From a virus, in IMG/VR virus record IMGVR_UViG_3300010430_000004, positions 62,001-126,000 of that record: DNA of 64,000 nt, one strand, 5' to 3'. Positions 26,706 through 34,788 of this stretch are shown one piece after another (position 1 is the first letter of the stretch; each line of letters begins with the position of its first letter). A model generated the notes under the pieces. That model had not been told where the DNA came from, ran no database searches, and was given only the letters and a program-made list of their open reading frames with translations. The position numbers and the translations under genes were made by a program.

Positions 26706-28913
26706 ATGCCAAATAAGACAAAAGCAAAAATTGCAAATATAGGTGAGGCTCTTGGTAAAAAAGCTAAAGAGTTTACTTTCATTGATCCTCCTATGGTTGA
26801 CGCTCCTTTTACCCAGATACGAAACCTGGATGATTCCAATCGTCAACTCCCAGATCCTAGCAAAACCCTCAAACCTGCTATGGGCGTTGAAAGAATAGAA
26901 TTTAGCGCAATAGAACTTTCTACTAAAGAAAAATTTAACGATGGCACTTCAGTGTACAAAATGATCAAAGACGACCCCAGAGTTAGATTTTTTGGAGAAG
27001 TCGATGGTACCAATACCTTTGGAGGTTCAAAGACTGGTTTTACCATAACTTTTCTTTCTACTGCAAATGAAGGTTTTGAAGTAACTTATTTTGGTACTGG
27101 CATAAATCTTATGATCCAGCAAGCAGCCAACGATGGTAGATATATGGAGGTAGTTGCCGATGGCGTAGTGCAGCCCAATATAGTTGTTGGATCTTCTACA
27201 ATTTTAAATGTTAGGAACACTAAAGTAAGGTCAATTTATAATGCTGTAAAAGGACAAACACTAGGTATTCACACAGTTAAATTTAAAATTGGTCCATCTG
27301 GCTCTTTGCCTATTAATGGTATAGAAATACTCAACGAGTCTACTCAAATTCAAATTCCTCAAGGGGAAATTTTTGCTGCTGGAAATAAATATGCAAACGA
27401 TACTTTAGTTACAACAGATTATAATGCTGATTTTGACAATTCACCAGTTCTTAATGGTCGTGGTGGACGAGTGTCTATTTATATGACTCCCCAAGGCGAA
27501 ATTAAAAAAGCAATTCAGCAAACAGATAACACGCAATTAAATTTATCTTTAGTTGATCACTCAAATGAAGAAGTTATTAGCAGAATTAATTGGAGAGAAT
27601 TTGGCCTAAATAGAGCAGATGATTTTAGTACTCTTACTTCTAGCAATTCAGACAGGGCATTTACTCTAGACGATGGTGCTACTACCTTAATTGGAGATGA
27701 CGTTAGAACTGGAAGTACAATGGGGGTTAGACCTAGCCTTACAGGAGACAAATTAACCTTTACTTTCATTGGAACTGGACTAGACTTTTACTGCGAGCAT
27801 TCGGTAACAAGTAACACTGCTCATGAAGTTATTATCGATGGTGTATCGGTAGGAAACTTGGTTCAAATAGATTCCACCAAAACAGAAAAAATAGTTTCAG
27901 GGCTTCCCTATGGTTCTCACACTGTACAGATATCAAAGATAGATGCTTCTTCGAATATAGATATTGAATATTTTATAGTGTATGGACCTAAAAAGCCAAC
28001 TATTCCAGACAATGCCCAAGAAATTAGCGAATATTTTTTAATGGCTGATTATGACGGTACTACTGCTACTGGAACTGCTGTTGCTGATCAACTTCAAAGA
28101 CCTAAAGGTGTTTTACAAAAATGTTCAGAGAAAGAGCTGGTTTATTCTGGAACTTGGATTCAAAGTGGAGGGGTTCAGCCAGACAATCCTTCTGGATTTT
28201 TCATAAATACCTCAACCTTAAACGACTTTTACGAGTATACGTTCACAGGAACTGGTATAGTAATTCATCACGCTGGTACTGTGAGTGGCACTTATAGTTT
28301 TGAAGTTCAAATAGATGGCGCAACTAATGATGCTGGAGTAGCAAGAAGTAACGTAAGTAACGATGGTTCTGGAAATTACAGTACAACCGTAGCGACAAGT
28401 AATGCCCCTGTAAGATTAGAATTTACAGGTCTCACAATGGGCGCACATACTATTAAAGTAACTCTAAAAACTGCTGCTAGAAATATGGGAATGGGAGCTT
28501 TATATATAATAACCCCTATTCACTTCCCCAATACAAAATCTGGCTCTCAATCCATGAGCCCTGGAACTCAACTTCAAACAAAGACTGCTAGTGGTGGAGT
28601 AGATTTAGGAAAAGCTAAAGCTTGGGCCAAATACAGTACATTGGATGGCAGCATAATATCGTCACATAATGTATCGGCCATTATAGAGGTGAGTACTCAA
28701 CTTGTTAAATTTTATTGGGACACACCATTTAAAAGCGAACCAACCATTGTTGCTACCACTTCAGGTACTCAGTCTGCTATACCTAGAGGGATAGAAGACA
28801 ACGGTACAGGTTTGGCAGATGGCACAATGAAGCCAGGTGTAACTATAGGTTGCGATAGTGTTTCTAACTTTTATTCTGTTGTTGCTTACGGTGAACTGGA
28901 AGGAGAAGAATAA
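26706..28913 (+). CDS. Fibre protein paralogous to the giant fibre C-terminus
   Basis: 735 residues. It aligns in order with residues about 1894-2667 of the 2798-residue fibre: 'DAPFTQIR ... LKPAMGVERI' matches 'AAPFTTVQ ... LKPRLGIERI'; 'DHSNEEVISRINWREFG' matches 'DHSNEEIIRRVTYKEFG'; 'RAFTLDDG' and 'IVSGLPYGSHTV' are shared. It has three 'F-GTG-L ... THTV' modules and a unique C-terminal beta domain. A duplication followed by divergence explains both genes. Ribosome-binding site AGGAGA; the gene runs into the next at a TAATG junction. Confidence 0.75.
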   Translation: MPNKTKAKIANIGEALGKKAKEFTFIDPPMVDAPFTQIRNLDDSNRQLPDPSKTLKPAMGVERIEFSAIELSTKEKFNDGTSVYKMIKDDPRVRFFGEVDGTNTFGGSKTGFTITFLSTANEGFEVTYFGTGINLMIQQAANDGRYMEVVADGVVQPNIVVGSSTILNVRNTKVRSIYNAVKGQTLGIHTVKFKIGPSGSLPINGIEILNESTQIQIPQGEIFAAGNKYANDTLVTTDYNADFDNSPVLNGRGGRVSIYMTPQGEIKKAIQQTDNTQLNLSLVDHSNEEVISRINWREFGLNRADDFSTLTSSNSDRAFTLDDGATTLIGDDVRTGSTMGVRPSLTGDKLTFTFIGTGLDFYCEHSVTSNTAHEVIIDGVSVGNLVQIDSTKTEKIVSGLPYGSHTVQISKIDASSNIDIEYFIVYGPKKPTIPDNAQEISEYFLMADYDGTTATGTAVADQLQRPKGVLQKCSEKELVYSGTWIQSGGVQPDNPSGFFINTSTLNDFYEYTFTGTGIVIHHAGTVSGTYSFEVQIDGATNDAGVARSNVSNDGSGNYSTTVATSNAPVRLEFTGLTMGAHTIKVTLKTAARNMGMGALYIITPIHFPNTKSGSQSMSPGTQLQTKTASGGVDLGKAKAWAKYSTLDGSIISSHNVSAIIEVSTQLVKFYWDTPFKSEPTIVATTSGTQSAIPRGIEDNGTGLADGTMKPGVTIGCDSVSNFYSVVAYGELEGEE
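27069..28533 (+). repeat. Three GTG/THTV beta modules, second set
   Basis: Repeats at about 27069-27340, 27751-27990 and 28231-28533 in the 735-residue protein: 'FEVTYFGTGINLM', 'LTFTFIGTGLDFY' and 'YEYTFTGTGIVIHH', each ending in a 'GxHTVK/Q/TIK'-type strand. They are collinear with the set in the giant fibre. Confidence 0.7.
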
Positions 28914-29299
28914 TGGCTAAATTATATAAAGATTCTGAAGACAATATAGTGAGTATAATTTCTGTCAATGGTACTATACCCGATGGTTACACTGAACTTA
29001 TAGCTGAAGAAATTGACGCTGCTGAATTACAACGTTGCAAGGATAGCAAAATAGCAGATATTAAAATGAAAAGAGATATTAAACTTTTAGCAAACGATAA
29101 AGAATGGATCATAGCCTCTAAAAGTGGCAACGATACAGTTTCTATTGTTGCAACTAGAGACGCTTTGCTTGCTGATGTTGAAACGGCAGAAACAGATATT
29201 GCCGCTTTAACCACTAAAGAAGAAGTCAAGGCTTTTTGGTTATTTCCTGAAGACGAACCAGCACCTGAGCCAGAGCCTGAAGAGGAGCCTGAACCATGA
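28913..29299 (+). CDS. Hypothetical acidic-tailed protein in fibre operon
   Basis: 128 residues: a short beta N-terminus, a helical middle and a Pro-Glu tail ('EPAPEPEPEEEPEP'). Small acidic proteins after fibre genes often act as fibre assembly factors, but no specific chaperone family is recognised. Coupled to both neighbours (TAATG before, ATGA after). Confidence 0.55.
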   Translation: MAKLYKDSEDNIVSIISVNGTIPDGYTELIAEEIDAAELQRCKDSKIADIKMKRDIKLLANDKEWIIASKSGNDTVSIVATRDALLADVETAETDIAALTTKEEVKAFWLFPEDEPAPEPEPEEEPEP

Positions 29300-29664
29300 A
29301 ATTTGGAATAGTTTGTCAGAAAACATCAAAAGTTTTTAAAATATATGAATCAGATGAGCCAAAAGATTCTACAAAATTCTGGGACTATAAGTGGACCAGC
29401 ACTGAAGGCCATTGTGAGCACATACAATTACACAACGATTTAGATGAAAGCTCTATTGAAGAGCTAAACGCAGAATTGAACAATCTAGAATCTAAAATGG
29501 TAAAAATTCAAATAGGAATATCTAGAGTTCCTACTGGAGAAATGGAAGAAGCTCGCGACGATGAAGGTGTTATCATATTAAATGAAAATAACAATCCAAC
29601 AATGGTACCTAGCTATATTGACCAACCCACTTTACAAGACGTAAAAAGAATAGTTAGAAAATAA
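29296..29664 (+). CDS. Hypothetical protein
   Basis: 122 residues, acidic, mixed alpha/beta, with one His/Cys cluster ('STEGHCEHIQLH') in the middle. No family recognised. It sits between the fibre operon and the endolysin with 4-bp and 1-bp overlaps, so it is transcribed with late genes. Confidence 0.55.
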   Translation: MKFGIVCQKTSKVFKIYESDEPKDSTKFWDYKWTSTEGHCEHIQLHNDLDESSIEELNAELNNLESKMVKIQIGISRVPTGEMEEARDDEGVIILNENNNPTMVPSYIDQPTLQDVKRIVRK

Positions 29665-30260
29665 TGTGGAAATTTATATTGTCTCTTTTTAAGGGGTCAA
29701 CCAAAACAACACCTAAAGCTAAACCTAAGAAAACAGAAAGAGAAATAATAGAAGAAATTTCTAAAATCATACAGGAATCAGAAATGAGCAGTGCTAAAAA
29801 TCCAGATTATAAAGTTACATTAAAAGAATTCTTAAAAGGTCGAGCAAACTTTGACAAACTTGACGCTGATATTCAGAAAAATATTGAAGAAACTCTTGAG
29901 AAAATAAACAAGGTTAGAAATAAATATGGCAAAGCCATGAAAGTCAATGATGGCCTTAGAATCAAAGAAGGATATAAGGGTTCTGGAGCACCAACTAGTA
30001 AACATTTCAAGGGCCAAGCCATTGATATTGACGACAACGATGCTGGTGACTTTGCTATTTGGTGTATAGCTAATTTAGATTTCTTAGCTTCTGTTGGTTT
30101 ATTTATGGAAGACTTTAGATGGACCAATGGCTGTGGATCATGGGTGCATTTTCAAACAGTTCCACCTAGAAGTGGCAAGAGAGTTTTCATACCCAATTCA
30201 TCACCAGCTTGTAATCCTAAGTTATGGGATGGAAAATACGACAAGAAACTTAACGTATAG
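29664..30260 (+). CDS. Endolysin, peptidase M15-like
   Basis: 198 residues. The C-terminal 100 residues carry the M15 (D,D-peptidase/VanY-like) signature: 'TSKHFKGQAIDID' supplies H114 and D121, and 'GSWVHFQTV' supplies H162; these are the expected zinc ligands. The N-terminus is a short hydrophobic patch followed by a Lys-rich linker and a helical segment, so it may be membrane-associated or a signal-arrest type. It should cleave peptidoglycan cross-links at lysis. Its end overlaps the convergent PQ-loop gene by 11 bp. Confidence 0.8.
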   Translation: MWKFILSLFKGSTKTTPKAKPKKTEREIIEEISKIIQESEMSSAKNPDYKVTLKEFLKGRANFDKLDADIQKNIEETLEKINKVRNKYGKAMKVNDGLRIKEGYKGSGAPTSKHFKGQAIDIDDNDAGDFAIWCIANLDFLASVGLFMEDFRWTNGCGSWVHFQTVPPRSGKRVFIPNSSPACNPKLWDGKYDKKLNV

Positions 30261-30492
30261 TATAATACAAAAGTATTCCAGCTTGACAACCAGCTATAGC
30301 GTATTGGGCAATCAGAGCCTTATCTTTACTGGTCTTATAGACATAGAAACATAAAATAAACATTGAAATAAACCACATAGATAACCATGAAGGGTCCATG
30401 CCCTTGCCGTGGCCTTGCTTAATAACTAACAATACCTGTGGCATTGAACAAGCCACTGCAAGAAAAGATCCAAGATATCCTAAATGTTTCAT
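30250..30492 (-). CDS. PQ-loop / SemiSWEET-like membrane protein
   Basis: 80 residues, three membrane helices (about 5-24, 35-51, 58-77). The first helix ends in 'SMPQVLLVIKQG', the PQ motif of the MtN3/SWEET family, and the length is that of bacterial SemiSWEET transporters, which dimerise to move sugars across the membrane. It is last in a three-gene minus-strand unit. Such a gene in a phage is unusual; it could alter host sugar flux or be a membrane-active protein of similar fold. Confidence 0.65.
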   Translation of the reverse strand: MKHLGYLGSFLAVACSMPQVLLVIKQGHGKGMDPSWLSMWFISMFILCFYVYKTSKDKALIAQYAIAGCQAGILLYYTIR

Positions 30493-30599
30493 TTAATTCT
30501 CTTAAGAATAACCTTTTTAGGTTTTGTAATTTTCTTATAAAGATAAATAGATATAAGAGAAAAAACCAAAAATATATAGCCGAAATAAATTAATGCCAT
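30489..30599 (-). CDS. Small single-span membrane peptide
   Basis: 36 residues: a hydrophobic helix ('IYFGYIFLVFSLISIYLY') followed by a strongly basic tail. It fills the space between two minus-strand genes exactly, overlapping the upstream gene by 10 bp and the downstream start by 4 bp (ATGA), which supports it as a real gene. Function unknown; topology would be N-out/C-in. Confidence 0.5.
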   Translation of the reverse strand: MALIYFGYIFLVFSLISIYLYKKITKPKKVILKRIK

Positions 30600-30841
30600 T
30601 CTAGCTCTAATTGTCCGTTGTTTTCTTCGTTAACCATAGAGTATACTGAAATTCCCATATCTGCTACTTGTCTTTCAAATTCTCTAAGCTTAGAAGTTTC
30701 GCAAATAACTATACAGTTAAAGAAACCAAGCTTTGCGTGTTTCATTACTATTTTTTCTACTTCTTTCATTGTAGAGCAAATCTTATCGTGGCTTTCTTTA
30801 ACAGCTTTAAGTGAAATCTCTTTTAGTTCATTTCTTTTCAT
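30590..30841 (-). CDS. Hypothetical protein
   Basis: 83 residues, helical N-terminal half with alternating charges and a short beta segment ('GFFNCIVICETS') followed by another helix. No family recognised. TAGGAG ribosome-binding site. It is the first gene of the minus-strand unit and diverges from the CYTH gene across a 53-nt gap that contains a perfect palindrome. Confidence 0.55.
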   Translation of the reverse strand: MKRNELKEISLKAVKESHDKICSTMKEVEKIVMKHAKLGFFNCIVICETSKLREFERQVADMGISVYSMVNEENNGQLELEWH

Positions 30842-30860
30842 AAAATTCTCCTACACAAAA

Positions 30861-30874
30861 TAATATCGATATTA
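30861..30874. promoter_or_regulatory. Palindrome between divergent operons, possible operator
   Basis: TAATATCGATATTA is a perfect 14-nt palindrome centred in the 53-nt gap between divergent start codons at 30841 and 30895. Position and symmetry suit a binding site for a dimeric regulator of both units; no binding protein is identified. Confidence 0.35.
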
Positions 30875-30894
30875 ATACATAAGAGGAGTATATT

Positions 30895-31515
30895 TTGGAA
30901 AAAGAAACGAATAATTCTAAAGAATTTGACAAGATTGATCAAGAATTTCTAGAATTTGAAACAAAATACAATACCGATGGTGAACTTGTTTACAAATTTA
31001 AAGAAATTGTAGGTAGCCACCCAGATATTGAAGACTTCTTATATGTAGAGGGCGACGACATTTATTATACTAAGGGCGAAGAATTCCTTAGATATAGAAT
31101 GCCACAATCAAAGAAAAACAAAAGAGCAGAACTAACATACAAAACTAAACATGGCAACAAAAATAATATTGCTAGAACTGAAGTTAATTTAAGAGTAGAC
31201 CCCAATGACCACGCTACTGTAGAAAAATTTGTCAATATTCTTGGTTATGAACAAAATTTTAGAATCACTAAGATTTGTCATATATACTATACCAAAGAAG
31301 CTAATCTAGTTTTTTATAGCATTATTGACCATGCCAACAAATCTAAGTCTATGAGCCATTTCATAGAAATTGAAGTAAACGAAGAATTGGCCACTGGCCT
31401 CACTGAAGAAGAAAATTGGGATATTATTAGAAAGTGGGAAGGCGTTATGGCCCCCCTTGGAGTTCTTGCTCAGAAGAGATTAAGAAAATCACTATTTGAA
31501 ATGTATAGGAAATAA
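30895..31515 (+). CDS. CYTH-domain-like protein
   Basis: 206 residues from a TTG start with a strong GAGGAG site. Residues 65-165 resemble the CYTH fold (triphosphatase / class IV adenylyl cyclase): 'KKNKRAELTYKTK', 'ARTEVNLRVDPNDHATVEKF', 'KICHIYYTKEANLVFYSIID' and 'SHFIEIEVNEE' give the alternating charged strands that line the tunnel and bind metal-triphosphate. Family members hydrolyse triphosphates or make cAMP; the substrate is not predictable. First gene of the large + strand replication/recombination unit. Confidence 0.6.
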   Translation: MEKETNNSKEFDKIDQEFLEFETKYNTDGELVYKFKEIVGSHPDIEDFLYVEGDDIYYTKGEEFLRYRMPQSKKNKRAELTYKTKHGNKNNIARTEVNLRVDPNDHATVEKFVNILGYEQNFRITKICHIYYTKEANLVFYSIIDHANKSKSMSHFIEIEVNEELATGLTEEENWDIIRKWEGVMAPLGVLAQKRLRKSLFEMYRK

Positions 31516-31516
31516 T

Positions 31517-31807
31517 ATGCCTTATTTAAAGCGCAAAAGAAGACCTAATATTTTTAAAAAATACGATGATGATTCTATTCAGATAGATGGCCATGTTGTT
31601 TTTGCTGATAGTGTAGAAAACGGCGGTGATTTACAATATGCTATTGCTGAAATTATAAATCTTATGTTAAAAAAATTGCCAGACAATTATGCAAGTAAAG
31701 AAATGATAATGGGAGCTTTATCTGGTGCAGATAAAGAGTTTTACAGAAAAGTAGTTGCACCTTATGAAGACAAAAAAATCGAAGAAAATGGAGCAGTATA
31801 TGACTAA
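31517..31807 (+). CDS. Hypothetical protein
   Basis: 96 residues from the ATG at 31517, chosen because AGGA lies 7 nt upstream and the previous gene stops at 31515; an earlier in-frame start would run into that gene. Basic N-terminus ('MPYLKRKRRPNIFKK'), then a helical acidic body. No family recognised. Confidence 0.55.
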   Translation: MPYLKRKRRPNIFKKYDDDSIQIDGHVVFADSVENGGDLQYAIAEIINLMLKKLPDNYASKEMIMGALSGADKEFYRKVVAPYEDKKIEENGAVYD

Positions 31808-32024
31808 AGAACAACAGCAAATTATAAATAAATTCATTCTCGCTTTAACTAAAGCTGAAGCTTTTGTTCCAGAAGTTATGTTACCTGAAGATATGTGCAT
31901 TTCAAAAGAAAGCAAAGGTTCTTTGGCTATGATTAGTGTAGCCAAAATTATGTCTGAGTGGAAAAAGTGCAGAGTAGAGTTAGACAAAACTCAAGATTTT
32001 TCTGGAGAAAGCGATGAAAAATAA
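31800..32024 (+). CDS. Hypothetical protein
   Basis: 74 residues from the ATG at 31800 (GGAG 8 nt upstream; 8-bp overlap with the previous gene). All-helical and mostly acidic. The end overlaps the HAD-like gene by 11 bp. No family recognised. Confidence 0.5.
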   Translation: MTKEQQQIINKFILALTKAEAFVPEVMLPEDMCISKESKGSLAMISVAKIMSEWKKCRVELDKTQDFSGESDEK

Positions 32025-32715
32025 AACAGTAATTTTGGACGTTGATGACATTATTCTTAAATTTATTGAAGGGTTCAATAGATACTTAGTCACTGTACGG
32101 GCCGATATAAAGATCAAACCTCATTATCTCCCTAAGGTTTGGGGTTTTACAGAGCTTGGTGACATTAGCAAAGAAATTAACGAATATATCAATACCTATG
32201 CCGATGGTGGACAAATAAGTTGTGACGGTGTAAAAATAAGCTTTGGAAAACTTTACGATGGTGCTGCTGATTTTACTAACAAGATCAAAGAAATGGGCCA
32301 CGATGTTGTTCTTCTAACTGCTCACCCATCTCACAGAATTATTGAAAGAATTAATAACTTAAAAAGTCAGGGTTTGAAGTTTGACCATATTTATTGTACC
32401 GCTGCTCACGATGCTGATGGTAATAAAGTGTACCACTCTAAATCAGATTTCATTGAGGCTCTTGGATATACTGATGAAAACTTTTTATTTGCTGACGATA
32501 AAGCTGCTACAATTATGGAAATGCTTGGTAGATTTAAAAATGCCGATTTGTTTACCCTAGATAGAGACTATAACAAAGAAGCCCTTGTAGAGTCAGCTAA
32601 TTTATTTGATGAAGACAGAGAAAGGTTAAATATAATTCCAGGAGGGAATAATATTATGCCAAGCAATCAAATAGCCCTTCTATACGAACAAATATTACAA
32701 AAACTGGAGAAATAA
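32014..32715 (+). CDS. HAD-superfamily phosphatase-like protein
   Basis: 233 residues. Motif I 'VILDVDDIIL' (D9, D11), motif II 'VVLLTAHPS' (T102), a Lys in 'YHSKSDF' and motif IV 'FLFADDKAA' (D161, D162) make a complete HAD active site. The size and arrangement fit nucleotidases such as 5'(3')-deoxyribonucleotidase, which would suit its place next to a nucleotide kinase-like gene. A GGAGG sequence followed by an in-frame ATG lies near its 3' end (32640-32656), possibly by chance. Confidence 0.7.
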   Translation: MKNKTVILDVDDIILKFIEGFNRYLVTVRADIKIKPHYLPKVWGFTELGDISKEINEYINTYADGGQISCDGVKISFGKLYDGAADFTNKIKEMGHDVVLLTAHPSHRIIERINNLKSQGLKFDHIYCTAAHDADGNKVYHSKSDFIEALGYTDENFLFADDKAATIMEMLGRFKNADLFTLDRDYNKEALVESANLFDEDRERLNIIPGGNNIMPSNQIALLYEQILQKLEK

Positions 32716-33260
32716 TGCTTATAGCCTTTGTTGGATCACCTTGTTCTGGCAAGACTACAGCTGCTGCTGCCTTATTTTCTGAATTGAAAAACATGGGCAA
32801 GCCTGCTGAGTTCTTTCCTGAGTATGCTAGAGAATATATTATGAAGAAAAGATTCACTGAAAAGACAAGTGAACTAAATGAACAAGATCAGTTAAATATT
32901 TATGATGGGCAAAAAGGCATAGAAGAATCATATAAAGTAATGAGCCCTAATTCCATAACTATTACCGATGGTTCTACTCTCAATTCATATTTTTATGGTT
33001 TAAACAAATATGTAAAGCTGGAAGAAGAACTTCATAGATATGATGTTATTTTCTTTTGTCGTGGTTTAAAAAATAATGATCAAGATGATAATCGTGTTCA
33101 CGATGAAGATTTTTCTAAACAAATAGACAAGCAGATGGCTAAAAAAATACACAAATATATCAATAATATAAGCGAAGATTCAAAAAAGATCTGTACTCTT
33201 TGGGGCAACAGAAAGCAACGAATGAAGACAGCACTGGAATTCTTGAATGAAGTTTCGTAA
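32715..33260 (+). CDS. NadR-like P-loop kinase (AAA_28 type)
   Basis: 181 residues. 'AFVGSPCSGKTTAA' is a Walker A loop at residues 5-16; 'FPEYAREYIM' is the motif typical of NadR ribosylnicotinamide-kinase-like ATPases, followed by 'ITITDGSTLNSYFY' (Walker B region). NadR-type enzymes phosphorylate nicotinamide riboside for NAD synthesis; several phages encode NAD-salvage kinases. The exact substrate is inferred. TAATG coupling to the HAD gene; 14-bp overlap with the helicase gene. Confidence 0.65.
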   Translation: MLIAFVGSPCSGKTTAAAALFSELKNMGKPAEFFPEYAREYIMKKRFTEKTSELNEQDQLNIYDGQKGIEESYKVMSPNSITITDGSTLNSYFYGLNKYVKLEEELHRYDVIFFCRGLKNNDQDDNRVHDEDFSKQIDKQMAKKIHKYINNISEDSKKICTLWGNRKQRMKTALEFLNEVS

Positions 33261-34788
33261 AGTATCACCTACAAAAGCTTATATTGTAGATTATACTGAA
33301 GCTGAGTTTGCTGATCTTGAAAAGCATTGCAAATACACCAATAGTAGTGTTGGCTTTCAATTATCAAAACACATGAAAAATACCAGATACAGGAACTGGT
33401 GTGCAGCAAACAATAGCTCTAAATGGGAAGATACCAAAAATGAGCTAATAGCCAAAAAAGATCATTCACTATTGCAAAGAGACAAAGAAGGTTGGCACCT
33501 TTACCCAGGCTACTTGGGCTATTTGCCTAAGAAAATAAAAGTGGAAGTTGAAGACAATTCAACCTACCCAGAATTCAAACTTCTGGCTTGGAAACACAAG
33601 TTTCCCCATGAGCTGTATAATTGTCAACAAGAGACCATTGATCTCATGTTAAAGAACCCTCACTGCCACGCCGAACTTGCCACTGGTATTGGTAAAACTA
33701 TCACAATCATTACCCTTGCCCAACAAACAGGCAACACTATTATTGTTACTCCATCTAAGGATCTATTTAAGGATCTTGTTAAAAAATTCACCTACTATCT
33801 TGGAGCAAACAACGTAGGAACGTATGGAGATGGAAAAAAGAAAATAGGAAAACCTGTAACTATATGTATAGCCAAGTCGTTGACAATGATCAAGCCGAAT
33901 ACTCTTGAATGGGAATTCTTTAGTAACGCGTCAGTGGTCATAGGTGATGAGTGCCACACACTGGCAGCAGCAACACTAGAGAAGACATTTCACAATGTAC
34001 TAAGCAACGTACCATACAGATGGTTTTTGTCCGGCACAGCTGTACGTGGTGACGGTACTGGCAAGATGTTGAAGAGTGTAATAGGGCCACAAGTTTACAG
34101 TTTTAACACTAAACAAGGCATAGAGGCTGGTATACTCTGTAATTTAGAATTTAAAATAGTAAAAATACTCACGGATAAGCCTGGAAAAACCTCAAAAGAC
34201 CCTATGGTTGAGAAAAGAAATCATTTGCTTAGAAATACAAATGCTTCAAATTTTTATTCAAAAATGGCTAACTTATTGTATGAAAAGAAAAATCAGAAAA
34301 CGTTGATATTAGTAGAAGAGATTGAGCAGATATGTATGCTTGCTAAAAAATTAAGAGTGCCCTTTACCTATGCCCATGGCAATACTGTTAAAAAGGCTGA
34401 TCTTGAAAAACTTAACAAGAAACATGGAACCAATATTGAAAGCCGAACAAAAAATGATGAAAGAATTGACGCATTTAATAAGGGTGAATTTGGTGTTTTT
34501 ATTGGAACCAGCTGTGTAAGTACTGGTACAAATTTTTTCGCCAATGCTCACACAATGAATTGGCAAGGTGGAGGCTCAGAAACTTCTACTAAGCAAGGAA
34601 GTATTGGCAGATCAGTTAGACAACTGCACCTATCAGAGTATGCTCATTTACATGACCCTATTACTCTTAGAACTGTATGGGACTTGGATATTGTTGGAGT
34701 AGAGAAAATGCAGAAACAGTTAATGCAACGAATAGAGTACTACGAAGAAACTGGTGAAACCTTAAAGTTTATAGAAGGAATTAAATAA
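33247..34788 (+). CDS. SF2 DNA helicase, UvsW-like
   Basis: 513 residues. Motif I 'ELATGIGKTI' (145-151), motif II DECH (234-237), motif III 'LSGTAVRG' (262-265) and motif VI 'GSIGRSVRQ' (about 451-459) define a superfamily 2 helicase. Length and the N-terminal non-helicase domain of about 100 residues match T4 UvsW, which remodels stalled forks and branch-migrates recombination intermediates; this suits the gp46/47 and RuvC-like genes nearby. Starts inside the NadR-like gene and ends in TAATG. Confidence 0.85.
   Translation: MKFRKVSPTKAYIVDYTEAEFADLEKHCKYTNSSVGFQLSKHMKNTRYRNWCAANNSSKWEDTKNELIAKKDHSLLQRDKEGWHLYPGYLGYLPKKIKVEVEDNSTYPEFKLLAWKHKFPHELYNCQQETIDLMLKNPHCHAELATGIGKTITIITLAQQTGNTIIVTPSKDLFKDLVKKFTYYLGANNVGTYGDGKKKIGKPVTICIAKSLTMIKPNTLEWEFFSNASVVIGDECHTLAAATLEKTFHNVLSNVPYRWFLSGTAVRGDGTGKMLKSVIGPQVYSFNTKQGIEAGILCNLEFKIVKILTDKPGKTSKDPMVEKRNHLLRNTNASNFYSKMANLLYEKKNQKTLILVEEIEQICMLAKKLRVPFTYAHGNTVKKADLEKLNKKHGTNIESRTKNDERIDAFNKGEFGVFIGTSCVSTGTNFFANAHTMNWQGGGSETSTKQGSIGRSVRQLHLSEYAHLHDPITLRTVWDLDIVGVEKMQKQLMQRIEYYEETGETLKFIEGIK

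Noticed and set aside
32640-32715. Internal 20-residue gene with GGAGG site
   Set aside because: In frame with the HAD-like gene's end and adds no distinct product; the sequence codes Pro-Gly-Gly and is likely chance.
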